From: JBIKVP01 sp044356745 | GTDB lineage: Bacteria > Pseudomonadota > Alphaproteobacteria > Rhizobiales > Beijerinckiaceae | DNA length: 14,612 nucleotides | Reading direction: 5' to 3' | Assembly: GCA_044356745.1 (NCBI GenBank) | Contig: JBIKVP010000049.1 | Coordinates: 1 to 14,612, forward strand | Part shown: positions 1 to 5,650 of the stretch, one piece after another | Numbering within the stretch: the stretch's first letter is position 1 | Layout of the letters: the number at the start of each line of letters is the position of its first letter | Position numbers and translations under genes: made by a program | The notes under the pieces: model-generated | Seen by the model: only the letters and a program-made list of their open reading frames with translations | Told to the model about the DNA's origin: nothing | Database searches by the model: none

Positions 1-59
1 TCGGTGCGGTGGCGTTTCAAAAGCTCCTGACGTTGGTCTGGTTCTAAAAGCGTACCCAT
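1..59 (-). CDS. N-terminal fragment of unidentified protein (partial at window edge)
   Basis: An ATG at 59 opens a reading frame that stays open to the window edge and gives 19 residues beginning MGTLLEPDQRQELLKRHR. The fragment is charged and probably helical. An in-frame TGA lies a few codons upstream, so the frame starts here and is not a readthrough of the preceding membrane-protein gene. I see no clear ribosome-binding site. It would be the next gene on the minus strand after the membrane protein ending at 83. The fragment is too short to assign a family, and it could be a chance frame. Confidence 0.3.
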   Translation of the reverse strand, partial: MGTLLEPDQRQELLKRHRT

Positions 60-82
60 ACCAAATTGGAATCAAAACAACC

Positions 83-508
83 TTAATAAAAAGATAACGC
101 CAACTCTTCACTCACGAGGGGTATAGCTGCAAAAGCAAATGCGAAGGTTAGCCCAATAAACGTATTTAAATGACCCTTAGTCGCTATAATCAATCCGCCT
201 CCAAACATCAGAGCACCAATAACAATACCGACTTGAAGCACGATGCTCCATTTATGTGCTTCATTACCAAGTACGTTTGGAGCGGCAGTCGCTGCCATCA
301 TCATTAAACCACCAATGAGAATAGCTGTCTGAGGTGTTGGTACAAGCGCAAGCACACCAAGACAAATCGCAATGACGCTAAAACCCGTGAGTAGATTAAA
401 AGCGAGCGAGCCCGTGTCACGCGCCGCGAACTGTGTAAACCGCTGATGTTCTTCAGGTGTAATTTTACCATCTTCAAGAAGCTGATCTAAATCAAGAACA
501 ATTTTCAT
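83..508 (-). CDS. Small inner-membrane protein with about four transmembrane helices
   Basis: The product has 141 residues. A charged N-terminal segment (about residues 1-35, containing LDQLLEDGKITPEEHQRF) resembles the 'G-I-T/S-x-E' helical segment that precedes the helices in DUF2157-like membrane proteins. Hydrophobic stretches follow at about 39-56, 61-76, 89-109 and 114-132. The start is placed at the ATG at 508, because GCGGGG lies 6 nt upstream. The in-frame ATGs further upstream are less likely: the first lies inside the terminator of the preceding gene. DUF2157 proteins are usually much longer, so this could be a short relative, or a gene shortened near its 3' end, since the frame stops right after SEELALSFY. 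I do not know its function, and the family resemblance is weak. Confidence 0.7.
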   Translation of the reverse strand: MKIVLDLDQLLEDGKITPEEHQRFTQFAARDTGSLAFNLLTGFSVIAICLGVLALVPTPQTAILIGGLMMMAATAAPNVLGNEAHKWSIVLQVGIVIGALMFGGGLIIATKGHLNTFIGLTFAFAFAAIPLVSEELALSFY

Positions 509-527
509 AAACATCCCCGCTGCATAA

Positions 528-558
528 AAAAAGCAGGGCAATGATTGCCCTGCTTTTT
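528..558 (-). terminator. Rho-independent terminator of the ornithine decarboxylase gene
   Basis: This is a perfect inverted repeat: AAAAAGCAGGGCAA, a 3-nt loop, then the exact complement. Read on the minus strand, the GC-rich stem (533-553) runs straight into a run of seven T. It begins about 35 nt past the decarboxylase stop and ends shortly before the ribosome-binding site of the membrane-protein gene. The A-tract and T-tract are symmetric, so it could also work in the plus direction. Confidence 0.9.
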
Positions 559-592
559 AAGAATGTCACGCACTGTTTTAATGACAGCGGTG

Positions 593-1738
593 TTAAATCA
601 CATAAGATTTAAGAGGCGGAAAGCCATTGAACGCCACCGCCGAATACGTTGTGGTGTAGGCTCCCGTTCCTTCAATCAAAACGCGATCGCCAATCGAGAG
701 GCTGACAGGCAACAGATAAGGCGTTTTCTCATAAAGCACATCGACTGAATCGCATGTTGGTCCTGCAACCACACACGGTTCACACCGATCATGATCACGA
801 TCCGTAAGAATAGGATAGCGGATCGCTTCATCAGTGGTTTCAGCCAAACCGCCAAACTTACCGATGTCCAGATAGACCCAGCGCACATCATCGTTATCGG
901 ACTTGCGAGAAACAAGCACAACTTCCGCTTCAATCATGCCCGCATTGCCGACCATGCCGCGTCCTGGTTCAATGATTGTATCAGGAATACGATTGCCGAA
1001 ATGACGTGAAAGCGCTTGAAAGATTGCTTCGCCATAGTTTTGAACAAGCGGAACATTTTTGAGGTACTTTGTCGGAAACCCGCCTCCCAAGTTGACCATG
1101 GAAAGATGAATGCCGCGTTCAGCACATTCCCGAAAAACCGTAGCCGACGATGCAAGAGCTTGATCCCAAGCATGGACATTGCCTTGTTGTGAGCCAACGT
1201 GAAAGGATACACCGTAGGCTTCTAAACCAAAGCGATAGGCATGTTCGAGCACATCTGGCGCCATAGCAGCTTCGCAGCCAAATTTGCGTGATAACGGCCA
1301 GTCAGCACCAGCGCCATCGCATAAAATACGGCAGAAAACTTTGACATCTTCAGCACTGGTTAGCGCAGTTGCACGGATGATTTTATCCACTTCCACAACA
1401 CAATCGACGGCAAACAAACGCACGCCCAGTTCGAGAGCGCGTACAATATCGCGCTCTTTCTTGATGGTGTTGCCAAAGGAAATACGCTCTGCTGTTGCAC
1501 CAGCTGCTAGCACCATTTCAATTTCAGCGACAGATGCTGAGTCAAAGCATGAGCCAAGTTTAGCAAGAAGCTGAAGCACTTCTGGCGCGGGGTTCGCTTT
1601 AACCGCGTAAAATACGCGCGTATCAGGCAAGGCACGGGAAAACGCGTGATAGTTATCGCGTACGACATCAAGATCCAGCACCATGCAAGGACCATCGTCA
1701 CGACGGGTTTTTAGAAATTCGCGGATGCGTGATGTCAT
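593..1738 (-). CDS. odc: Ornithine decarboxylase, PLP-dependent, alanine-racemase fold (group IV)
   Basis: The enzyme decarboxylates L-ornithine to putrescine (EC 4.1.1.17) in the cytoplasm; some family members also accept lysine. The product has 381 residues, normal for the short bacterial group IV form. Visible motifs are the PLP-binding lysine K47 in FYAVKANP, HVGSQ (H180), the glycine loop GGG at 218-220, EPGR at 257-260 for phosphate binding, and the catalytic Cys-Asp pair C329-D330 in GPTCDS. Y361 lies in the conserved GAYTTTYSAVAFNGF tail. Of two adjacent ATGs I chose the second (1738), because the strong GGGAGG lies 6 nt from it but only 3 nt from the first. A perfect terminator follows. 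The long hairpin-rich upstream region suggests control at RNA level. The family is certain; preference for ornithine over lysine is inferred from its resemblance to rhizobial enzymes. Confidence 0.95.
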   Translation of the reverse strand: MTSRIREFLKTRRDDGPCMVLDLDVVRDNYHAFSRALPDTRVFYAVKANPAPEVLQLLAKLGSCFDSASVAEIEMVLAAGATAERISFGNTIKKERDIVRALELGVRLFAVDCVVEVDKIIRATALTSAEDVKVFCRILCDGAGADWPLSRKFGCEAAMAPDVLEHAYRFGLEAYGVSFHVGSQQGNVHAWDQALASSATVFRECAERGIHLSMVNLGGGFPTKYLKNVPLVQNYGEAIFQALSRHFGNRIPDTIIEPGRGMVGNAGMIEAEVVLVSRKSDNDDVRWVYLDIGKFGGLAETTDEAIRYPILTDRDHDRCEPCVVAGPTCDSVDVLYEKTPYLLPVSLSIGDRVLIEGTGAYTTTYSAVAFNGFPPLKSYVI

Positions 1739-1863
1739 CATGCACCTCCCTTCAGCGGCAAGCCTGTTTTGAAACAAGCAAAAACGAACATAGTCCCTGT
1801 GAGAGCATCACAAGGACGACGAAAGCTTTCCTGACGTTGATAACGTGTAAAACACACACGCAT
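1738..1863 (-). CDS. Possible 41-residue leader ORF coupled to ornithine decarboxylase
   Basis: An ATG at 1863 opens a 41-codon frame beginning MRVCFTRYQRQESFRRPCDA and ending in GLPLKGGA. Its TGA overlaps the decarboxylase start as TGATG, and the decarboxylase ribosome-binding site falls inside its last codons. This is the arrangement expected for translational coupling. The peptide is arginine-rich, as is the E. coli SpeFL leader that senses ornithine, but I can show no homology. The ribosome-binding site is poor, and the frame extends further upstream, so the true start is unclear. It may be a chance frame inside a structured leader. Confidence 0.25.
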   Translation of the reverse strand: MRVCFTRYQRQESFRRPCDALTGTMFVFACFKTGLPLKGGA

Positions 1864-1989
1864 CACCAGCGGGTCAGCCGTGAATTCTGCCGTAGATTGG
1901 AAGGAAAAACTCCATCCGCACGCCGGGCAATGAGAAACAAGCCTCTTCGGCAACTTTTCTCCCCAGTGATGCGCAATACACATACGCAA

Positions 1990-2195
1990 TACCGGACAAA
2001 AAAGTCCAAAAAAGCCCGTTCGTCGTTGCTTTAAGCTGCGTCCCCCGTGGAGCGCGGGGTGCGCCGGTTTTCGCCTCCGGCTGCTGGTTATGAGCGGCAA
2101 GATTAACGCTGACAACATCAGGAAATCCTGATCTCATCAAAAGAAACTTGTCACCAAGTCTCTACGCCTTGTTTGAAGATACACTTCAAACGTTA
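1990..2195 (-). promoter_or_regulatory. Candidate speF-type structured leader RNA of ornithine decarboxylase
   Basis: The DNA 250-450 bp ahead of the decarboxylase start carries a string of hairpins. In minus-strand reading order they are GTTTGAAG/CTTCAAAC (2171-2191, loop 5), ATCAGG/CCTGAT (2117-2132, loop 4), GCCGG/CCGGC (2062-2080, loop 9), CCCCG/CGGGG (2043-2059, loop 7), and GGAC/GTCC flanked by T6 runs (1994-2007). Alphaproteobacterial ornithine decarboxylase genes are known to carry a conserved leader called the speF motif (Rfam speF). Position, strand and structure density fit that family. I matched it by context and memory of the family, not by a covariance model, and its ends are approximate. 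Confidence 0.55.
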
Positions 2196-2301
2196 CCTTG
2201 CGCGGCTGTTTGGCCTCTTGTCCAAATGCCCATCTTAAGTCTCATAATGCCAGCACGCGGCCACAGGCACGTGCGAAATTGGGCATCCTTTTTATACGCT
2301 T

Positions 2302-2366
2302 AAATATCCCCCCTCACAACACTTTTTTGTGTTCAGGATTAAATTTTTATCAGGGGGGGTATATTT
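2302..2366. repeat. Nested inverted repeat with C6/G7 arms between divergent genes
   Basis: AAATATCCCCCC at 2302-2313 can pair with GGGGGGTATATTT around 2354-2366 with one bulged base. The loop holds a second perfect hairpin, AACAC-TTTTTT-GTGTT (2318-2333). T-rich DNA (ttttgccttttttat) follows on the plus strand, so it could act as a terminator-like hairpin in that direction, or as a protein site between the divergent decarboxylase and peptidase genes. The remainder of 2196-2489 holds no convincing gene. It contains a palindrome GCACGTGC (2267-2274) and a 7-bp repeat pair ATGCCCA (2226-2232) / TGGGCAT (2280-2286). Confidence 0.5.
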
Positions 2367-2489
2367 TGCCTTTTTTATGAGACTCTACGCGCTCTTATTG
2401 TTTGTTTTTAAGATGCTCAATAACGTCGTTTCAGCTAATTTAAATGCATGTACGCGATGATTCGAAATCTTTTTAAGGATTGATGTAAC

Positions 2490-3251
2490 GTGTTCTCATT
2501 GTTTTCACGCCCAGACGTTGAGAAAAAAGAGATCAAATATCTGCAAATTCCACATGAAAATATCACATACAAAATTATTGTGCGACGGAATCCTCGTGCA
2601 AAGCGTTTAACGCTTAAGATTGCCCGTTCGTCAGGTGATATTTGCCTGACTCTTCCTCTACGCGCCTCATTATCAACTGGAAAAACATTCGTCGAAAATC
2701 ATGTAGGCTGGATTGCCGCACGATTAGAAAAGCGCTTAGAACACGTTTATTTTGCGCCTGATATGATGTTTCCTCTACGCGGCGTGATGATGCAAATCAA
2801 ACACCGCCCTAAGGTTGTGGGAGGCATAGCGGTTGAAATTGAGTCAGAAGAACATACGCCTTGTTTATGGGTTGGGGGTGATCCGGTGCACTTGCCCAGA
2901 CGCGTGCGCGATTATCTTAAAAAGCAAGCACATCATGATCTTGCGCAAGCCGTCAAATATTATGAAACAAAAAGCGGCCTAAAAAGTCAGGGCATAACCT
3001 TGCGCGATACATCTAGTCGGTGGGGATCATGCTCATCACGTGGACAGCTCAATTTTTCGTGGCGATTAATTATGGCGCCACCCTATGTGCTGGATTACCT
3101 TGCGGCTCATGAAGTGACACATTTAAAAGAAATGAATCATTCTACGCGTTATTGGAGCTTACTTAAATCGCTGTGCAATCATACGGACGAGGCTGAAGCA
3201 TGGCTTAAAAAACACGGCGCTTCACTGCATCGCTATCAAACCCCAAGCTAA
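2490..3251 (+). CDS. YgjP-type (DUF45, M48-like) zinc metallopeptidase
   Basis: The product has 253 residues, normal for the YgjP/SprT-like family that is commonly annotated as an M48 family metallopeptidase. The N-terminal half (about 20-110) is the beta-rich part with IVRRNPRAKRLTLKI. The C-terminal half has the family signature SSRWGSCS (175-182), the zinc motif HEVTH (207-211) with E208 as the likely catalytic base, and a third probable ligand, H217, in MNHS. No signal peptide or membrane helix is seen, so it should be cytoplasmic. The start is a GTG at 2490: an in-frame TGA lies three codons upstream, AAGGA is at a usable distance, and the next in-frame ATG is far inside the domain. The substrate is unknown for the family. 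It stands alone, divergent from ornithine decarboxylase and convergent with the gene at 3292. Confidence 0.9.
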   Translation: MFSLFSRPDVEKKEIKYLQIPHENITYKIIVRRNPRAKRLTLKIARSSGDICLTLPLRASLSTGKTFVENHVGWIAARLEKRLEHVYFAPDMMFPLRGVMMQIKHRPKVVGGIAVEIESEEHTPCLWVGGDPVHLPRRVRDYLKKQAHHDLAQAVKYYETKSGLKSQGITLRDTSSRWGSCSSRGQLNFSWRLIMAPPYVLDYLAAHEVTHLKEMNHSTRYWSLLKSLCNHTDEAEAWLKKHGASLHRYQTPS

Positions 3252-3256
3252 ATAAG

Positions 3257-3273
3257 CCGCTTTAAAGGCGGTT
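3257..3273 (+). terminator. Weak hairpin after the peptidase gene
   Basis: CCGC (3257-3260) pairs with GCGG (3268-3271) across a 7-nt loop. It begins five bases after the peptidase stop and is followed by TT only, so it is a weak rho-independent candidate. It sits in a 40-bp gap between convergent genes, where termination from both sides would be expected. Confidence 0.4.
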
Positions 3274-3291
3274 CTCATAATCCTATTCAAT

Positions 3292-3693
3292 TTATAATAT
3301 AACGTGTGCTCTCTTATCTTGGTTTGAGGCAACATCGAAATAAGCTTCAATTTGTGAAGGAAGCCAACCTAAAGCCAACATATCATCAGGGCAAAGATTA
3401 TAACTCAGTCCTTTAATTACACGCAATGCGGCGACATCCTTTTTCATGCGATGAATAATGGCATTTTGTGTCATCATATCATGACGTTCAAAAGTCGGTT
3501 GATGGCCTGTTTGAGGATCATAAGCGCACTGAATATCTTGCAACTCTAAATTTGCCTCTCTTTTTTGATAATTTTTGTGAAGGGGATCATCGCATTGTTG
3601 CAATAATGAGGTCATTTTTAAAGGATCATTTTTTTCATCAAAATGCGTTAGCTGAACATGGTCATTCGCACCATCTATCCACATATCGTTCAT
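3292..3693 (-). CDS. Unrecognised 133-residue protein under a repressor-type promoter
   Basis: I do not recognise this protein. It has 133 residues and is polar, with no signal peptide or membrane helix. The N-terminal half looks loosely ordered. The C-terminal half (about 78-130) looks helical and contains MKKDVAALRVIKGLSYNLC followed by PDDMLALGWLPSQIEAYFD. The segment 'DDMLALGW..SQIEAY' resembles a short helical motif in small rhizobial proteins of unknown function, but only from memory. I start at the ATG at 3693 because GGGGG lies 5 nt upstream; an in-frame GTG at 3705 is the alternative. A good sigma-70 promoter and a 15-bp palindrome matching one before the upstream repressor gene precede it, so it is probably a target of that repressor. 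It has its own promoter and ends convergent to the peptidase gene. Confidence 0.7.
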   Translation of the reverse strand: MNDMWIDGANDHVQLTHFDEKNDPLKMTSLLQQCDDPLHKNYQKREANLELQDIQCAYDPQTGHQPTFERHDMMTQNAIIHRMKKDVAALRVIKGLSYNLCPDDMLALGWLPSQIEAYFDVASNQDKRAHVIL

Positions 3694-3722
3694 TGAAGCC
3701 CCCACTAAATGATGACAGCTTT

Positions 3723-3751
3723 AGTCTAAAGAACACATTATGAATTGTCAA
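3723..3751 (-). promoter_or_regulatory. Sigma-70-type promoter of the small gene at 3292-3693
   Basis: On the minus strand a perfect -35 box TTGACA (3746-3751) is followed after exactly 17 bp by TAGACT (3723-3728), which matches TATAAT at four of six positions. Transcription would start near 3716, about 20-25 nt before the ATG at 3693. The upstream edge of the -35 box is overlapped by a palindrome. Confidence 0.7.
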
Positions 3752-3764
3752 CACGTTTCGTGTT
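3750..3764. promoter_or_regulatory. Candidate operator AACACGTTTCGTGTT
   Basis: This is a perfect 6-3-6 palindrome, AACACG-TTT-CGTGTT, sharing two bases with the -35 box of the promoter driving the 133-residue protein. The same arm pattern, AACACR-N3-YGTGTT, recurs at 4542-4556 before the S24-type repressor gene, and on the minus strand both are followed by TTRG/TTGA-like sequence. A 15-bp two-fold symmetric site is the size expected for a dimeric Xre-type helix-turn-helix repressor. The assignment is inference, but two such sites on either side of a repressor gene are unlikely by chance. Confidence 0.65.
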
Positions 3765-3858
3765 AATGCAGGGTGTGTGGCTCATTATGCAACTTTATAA
3801 GAATCGGAAAATAATGCTTTAAAAAGGCAATGCGCACTGACGTTTGGGCTTGTAAGCC

Positions 3859-4518
3859 TCAAAGGGGGTGTCGCTTAATGCTTGAATCAGGCACAGCTGA
3901 AACAGGTTTCCCCGGCAGGGATGTAAGCAATCCAACCACTTTATAAGCAGCCATTAAATCAATATCGTGTAAGGGAGGTGCATTATGACTTTCTAATGTA
4001 AATGTGCCAACACGTGTCCCTTTACGAATAATTTTAAGCATGGTGCGCCCATCTTTAAGGGTGCGGCATACAGCGTAGTGTCCGATGAGTTCCTCAGGCT
4101 TGAGCGGCTCGGGATCATAAAGAATGACCTCCCCGCTCATAAAACGCGGCCATTGTGAATCCCCTTGCACGATCAAGCCTTCCCAATGATTTTGATCAAG
4201 CCAAGGCATTTTGAGGTAAGCGTTTTTATCTTCTTCCAAGGGAATAATATGGGCTCCAGCGGTAACATACCCATTAATATGAAGTGTGGACTGCGGCGCT
4301 TTTGTTTTCATATCGCCGCGACCGGTCAAGAGCCAGTCAAGATTTACTCTGAAAAAACGGGCGTAGCGATCCGCATAACGCGATACGCCACGTGTTCCGT
4401 TTTCGTGATTAATATAAGTTGATGTGCGGATGCCCATCGCCTCAGCGGCGGCTGACGCGGTGCGATAGCCCGCTTTTTCACGCGCAAGCGTGAGGCGTTG
4501 TGGTGTATCCAAGTCCAT
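3859..4518 (-). CDS. Xre-family repressor with S24 (LexA/CI-like) self-cleavage domain
   Basis: The product is a 219-residue cytoplasmic DNA-binding protein. Residues 5-66 form an Xre/Cro-type helix-turn-helix (LAREKAGYRTASAAAEAMGI, then TYINHENGTRG). Residues about 78-200 form an S24 peptidase fold. The probable cleavage pair is A87-G88 in YVTAGAH, the nucleophile is S121 in QGDSQWP and the general base is K162 in MLKII. This spacing is close to that of LexA (A84-G85, S119, K156). The usual Met after GDS is Gln here. Proteins of this layout occur in rhizobia as phage-type or stress repressors, with release by self-cleavage or ligand. It is not LexA, since the DNA-binding domain is Xre-type. 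A palindrome just upstream suggests autoregulation, and a matching one lies before the next gene downstream. The start at 4518 has only a weak ribosome-binding site but fits the domain start. Confidence 0.88.
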   Translation of the reverse strand: MDLDTPQRLTLAREKAGYRTASAAAEAMGIRTSTYINHENGTRGVSRYADRYARFFRVNLDWLLTGRGDMKTKAPQSTLHINGYVTAGAHIIPLEEDKNAYLKMPWLDQNHWEGLIVQGDSQWPRFMSGEVILYDPEPLKPEELIGHYAVCRTLKDGRTMLKIIRKGTRVGTFTLESHNAPPLHDIDLMAAYKVVGLLTSLPGKPVSAVPDSSIKRHPL

Positions 4519-4541
4519 ATACTCGTTTTGGCAGAATCACT

Positions 4542-4556
4542 AACACATGATGTGTT
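4542..4556. promoter_or_regulatory. Candidate autoregulatory operator AACACATGATGTGTT
   Basis: This is a perfect 6-3-6 palindrome, AACACA-TGA-TGTGTT, 24 bp upstream of the repressor start codon. It matches the site at 3750-3764 in outer arm bases and spacing. Possible -35 hexamers on the minus strand (TTGAAA at 4561-4566 or TTGAAT at 4566-4571) put the palindrome in the promoter spacer, where binding would block transcription. No good -10 box stands out. A lone half-site CGTGTT lies at 4574-4579. Confidence 0.65.
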
Positions 4557-4602
4557 TTTGTTTCAATTCAAAGCGTGTTTATTCGTTCGCGTCATGTTTT
4601 AT

Positions 4603-5514
4603 TTATTTTGCATCTTTTGGTTGTACAAAAATATTGATTTCTAACTCTGGATTATCACCCTTTATCAGATCAGAAACATATTCCTCCAGAAAACTGTCCT
4701 GAACCGCGACACCTTTGGCATCTAGATAGGCCGTGAGTGCTTCATAAGTGCTATCCACCTCTTCATAAGGCCCTTTATGAACAAAGCGCATTGCTTTACC
4801 TTCAGGTGTTGTGCCTAATCGCACTAACTCACTTAAAACTGTTTTATCGACAGGCATTTTATCAATTGGACGCATGACTTCAAAAGTAAAACCATTGTCA
4901 TCAGTTGTGATAAAATAGGTGAGGGGACGCCCTGCGATTTGGAGGCCATGTTTTGTGATTTCACGGTCAATTTGCTCAATTGAAGCGGTAATTTGTGCAA
5001 ATGCATTGTCCCAAGTGGTTCTTCCTTTTAAAATTGCAACGGGCTTTGCAGGAAGCATCACCGTATCGACATTAACACTATCACCTGCATTCGGAAGAAG
5101 TGTTGTACGTGGAGAAATAAGAGGCTGTGGCGCTGGTGAGGGTGAAACAGAAGGGGGCTGAACGGCGGGCAGTGAAGTCGGTGGTATAGTTGGTGTGATC
5201 TGAAGTTGCGATGGCGCGGATACAGTTGGTGTCTGCGGTGACGTTGTTACATTTGGCGCGGGAAGTGGGGTTGCTTCTATAGGTGAAGCAGATTGAATCG
5301 CCTCTGGTTTTGACGATATCATAGATTGTGGCTCAGGTGTTACAACAGGAGGAGTGAGTGATGATTCTGAAGGAGCGGTCTGAATTGTCGAAGCACTTGG
5401 TGTTGGAGGCGATTGCGCGAACCCATATGTGATGAAACTGTATGCTGCGAAGGGGAAAACGGCCATAAAGCTAAGCAACATGTTGACATGTTTATAGGTG
5501 ATGAAACGAAACAT
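4603..5514 (-). CDS. Exported proline-rich protein with GyrI-like (effector-binding) domain
   Basis: The product has 303 residues. Residues 1-33 look like a signal peptide or membrane anchor (MLLSFMAVFPFAAYSFITYGFA, possible cleavage after A33 before QSPP), placing the rest in the periplasm. Residues 35-140 are a low-complexity Pro/Ser/Thr/Ala linker. Residues about 150-298 match the GyrI-like/AraC effector-binding fold: PVAILKGRTTWDNAF opens the domain and HKGPYEEVDSTYEALTAYLD is the hallmark helix region. Similar exported GyrI-like proteins occur in rhizobia with no known role; the fold usually binds small hydrophobic ligands. The ATG at 5514 has AGAGGG 4 nt upstream. It is divergent from dapF and upstream of the repressor gene, with no clear terminator between them. 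Confidence 0.82.
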   Translation of the reverse strand: MFRFITYKHVNMLLSFMAVFPFAAYSFITYGFAQSPPTPSASTIQTAPSESSLTPPVVTPEPQSMISSKPEAIQSASPIEATPLPAPNVTTSPQTPTVSAPSQLQITPTIPPTSLPAVQPPSVSPSPAPQPLISPRTTLLPNAGDSVNVDTVMLPAKPVAILKGRTTWDNAFAQITASIEQIDREITKHGLQIAGRPLTYFITTDDNGFTFEVMRPIDKMPVDKTVLSELVRLGTTPEGKAMRFVHKGPYEEVDSTYEALTAYLDAKGVAVQDSFLEEYVSDLIKGDNPELEINIFVQPKDAK

Positions 5515-5612
5515 AATGCCCTCTGATTCTGAGCCATAAAGCCCATTGTGAAGGCTATCTTAAATAAATCAAAAGACCAAATACGATGTAAGGGTGGCAA
5601 GTGCTTCAAAAC

Positions 5613-5640
5613 ATGATAGAACAAGATTATTCTCTATCAT
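5613..5640 (+). repeat. 8-bp inverted repeat ahead of dapF
   Basis: ATGATAGA (5613-5620) and TCTATCAT (5633-5640) form a perfect inverted repeat across a 12-nt AT-rich spacer. It ends 10 bp before the ATG chosen for dapF, in the space between divergent genes. It could be an operator, or a hairpin in the dapF leader that hides the ribosome-binding region. Lying ahead of the ATG, it mildly argues against translation starting at the GTG at 5594. Confidence 0.45.
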
Positions 5641-5650
5641 TGTGTGTTTT

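Noticed and set aside
1738..2140. Long minus-strand frames (1738-2118 and 1874-2140) upstream of ornithine decarboxylase
   Set aside because: They overlap each other and run through the hairpins of the leader. Neither has a ribosome-binding site at its first start. Only the short terminal part (from 1863) is kept, as a low-confidence leader ORF.
2198..2380. 60-codon plus frame
   Set aside because: No ribosome-binding site, no recognisable sequence, and it runs through the C/G-arm hairpin; treated as chance.
4008..4018. AACACGTGT inside the repressor gene as a third operator
   Set aside because: Arms are fused without the 3-bp centre and it lies in coding sequence; the bases are explained by codons.
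3859..4518. LexA itself
   Set aside because: The DNA-binding part is Xre-type rather than the LexA winged helix, and no alphaproteobacterial SOS box (GTTC-N7-GTTC) was seen upstream.
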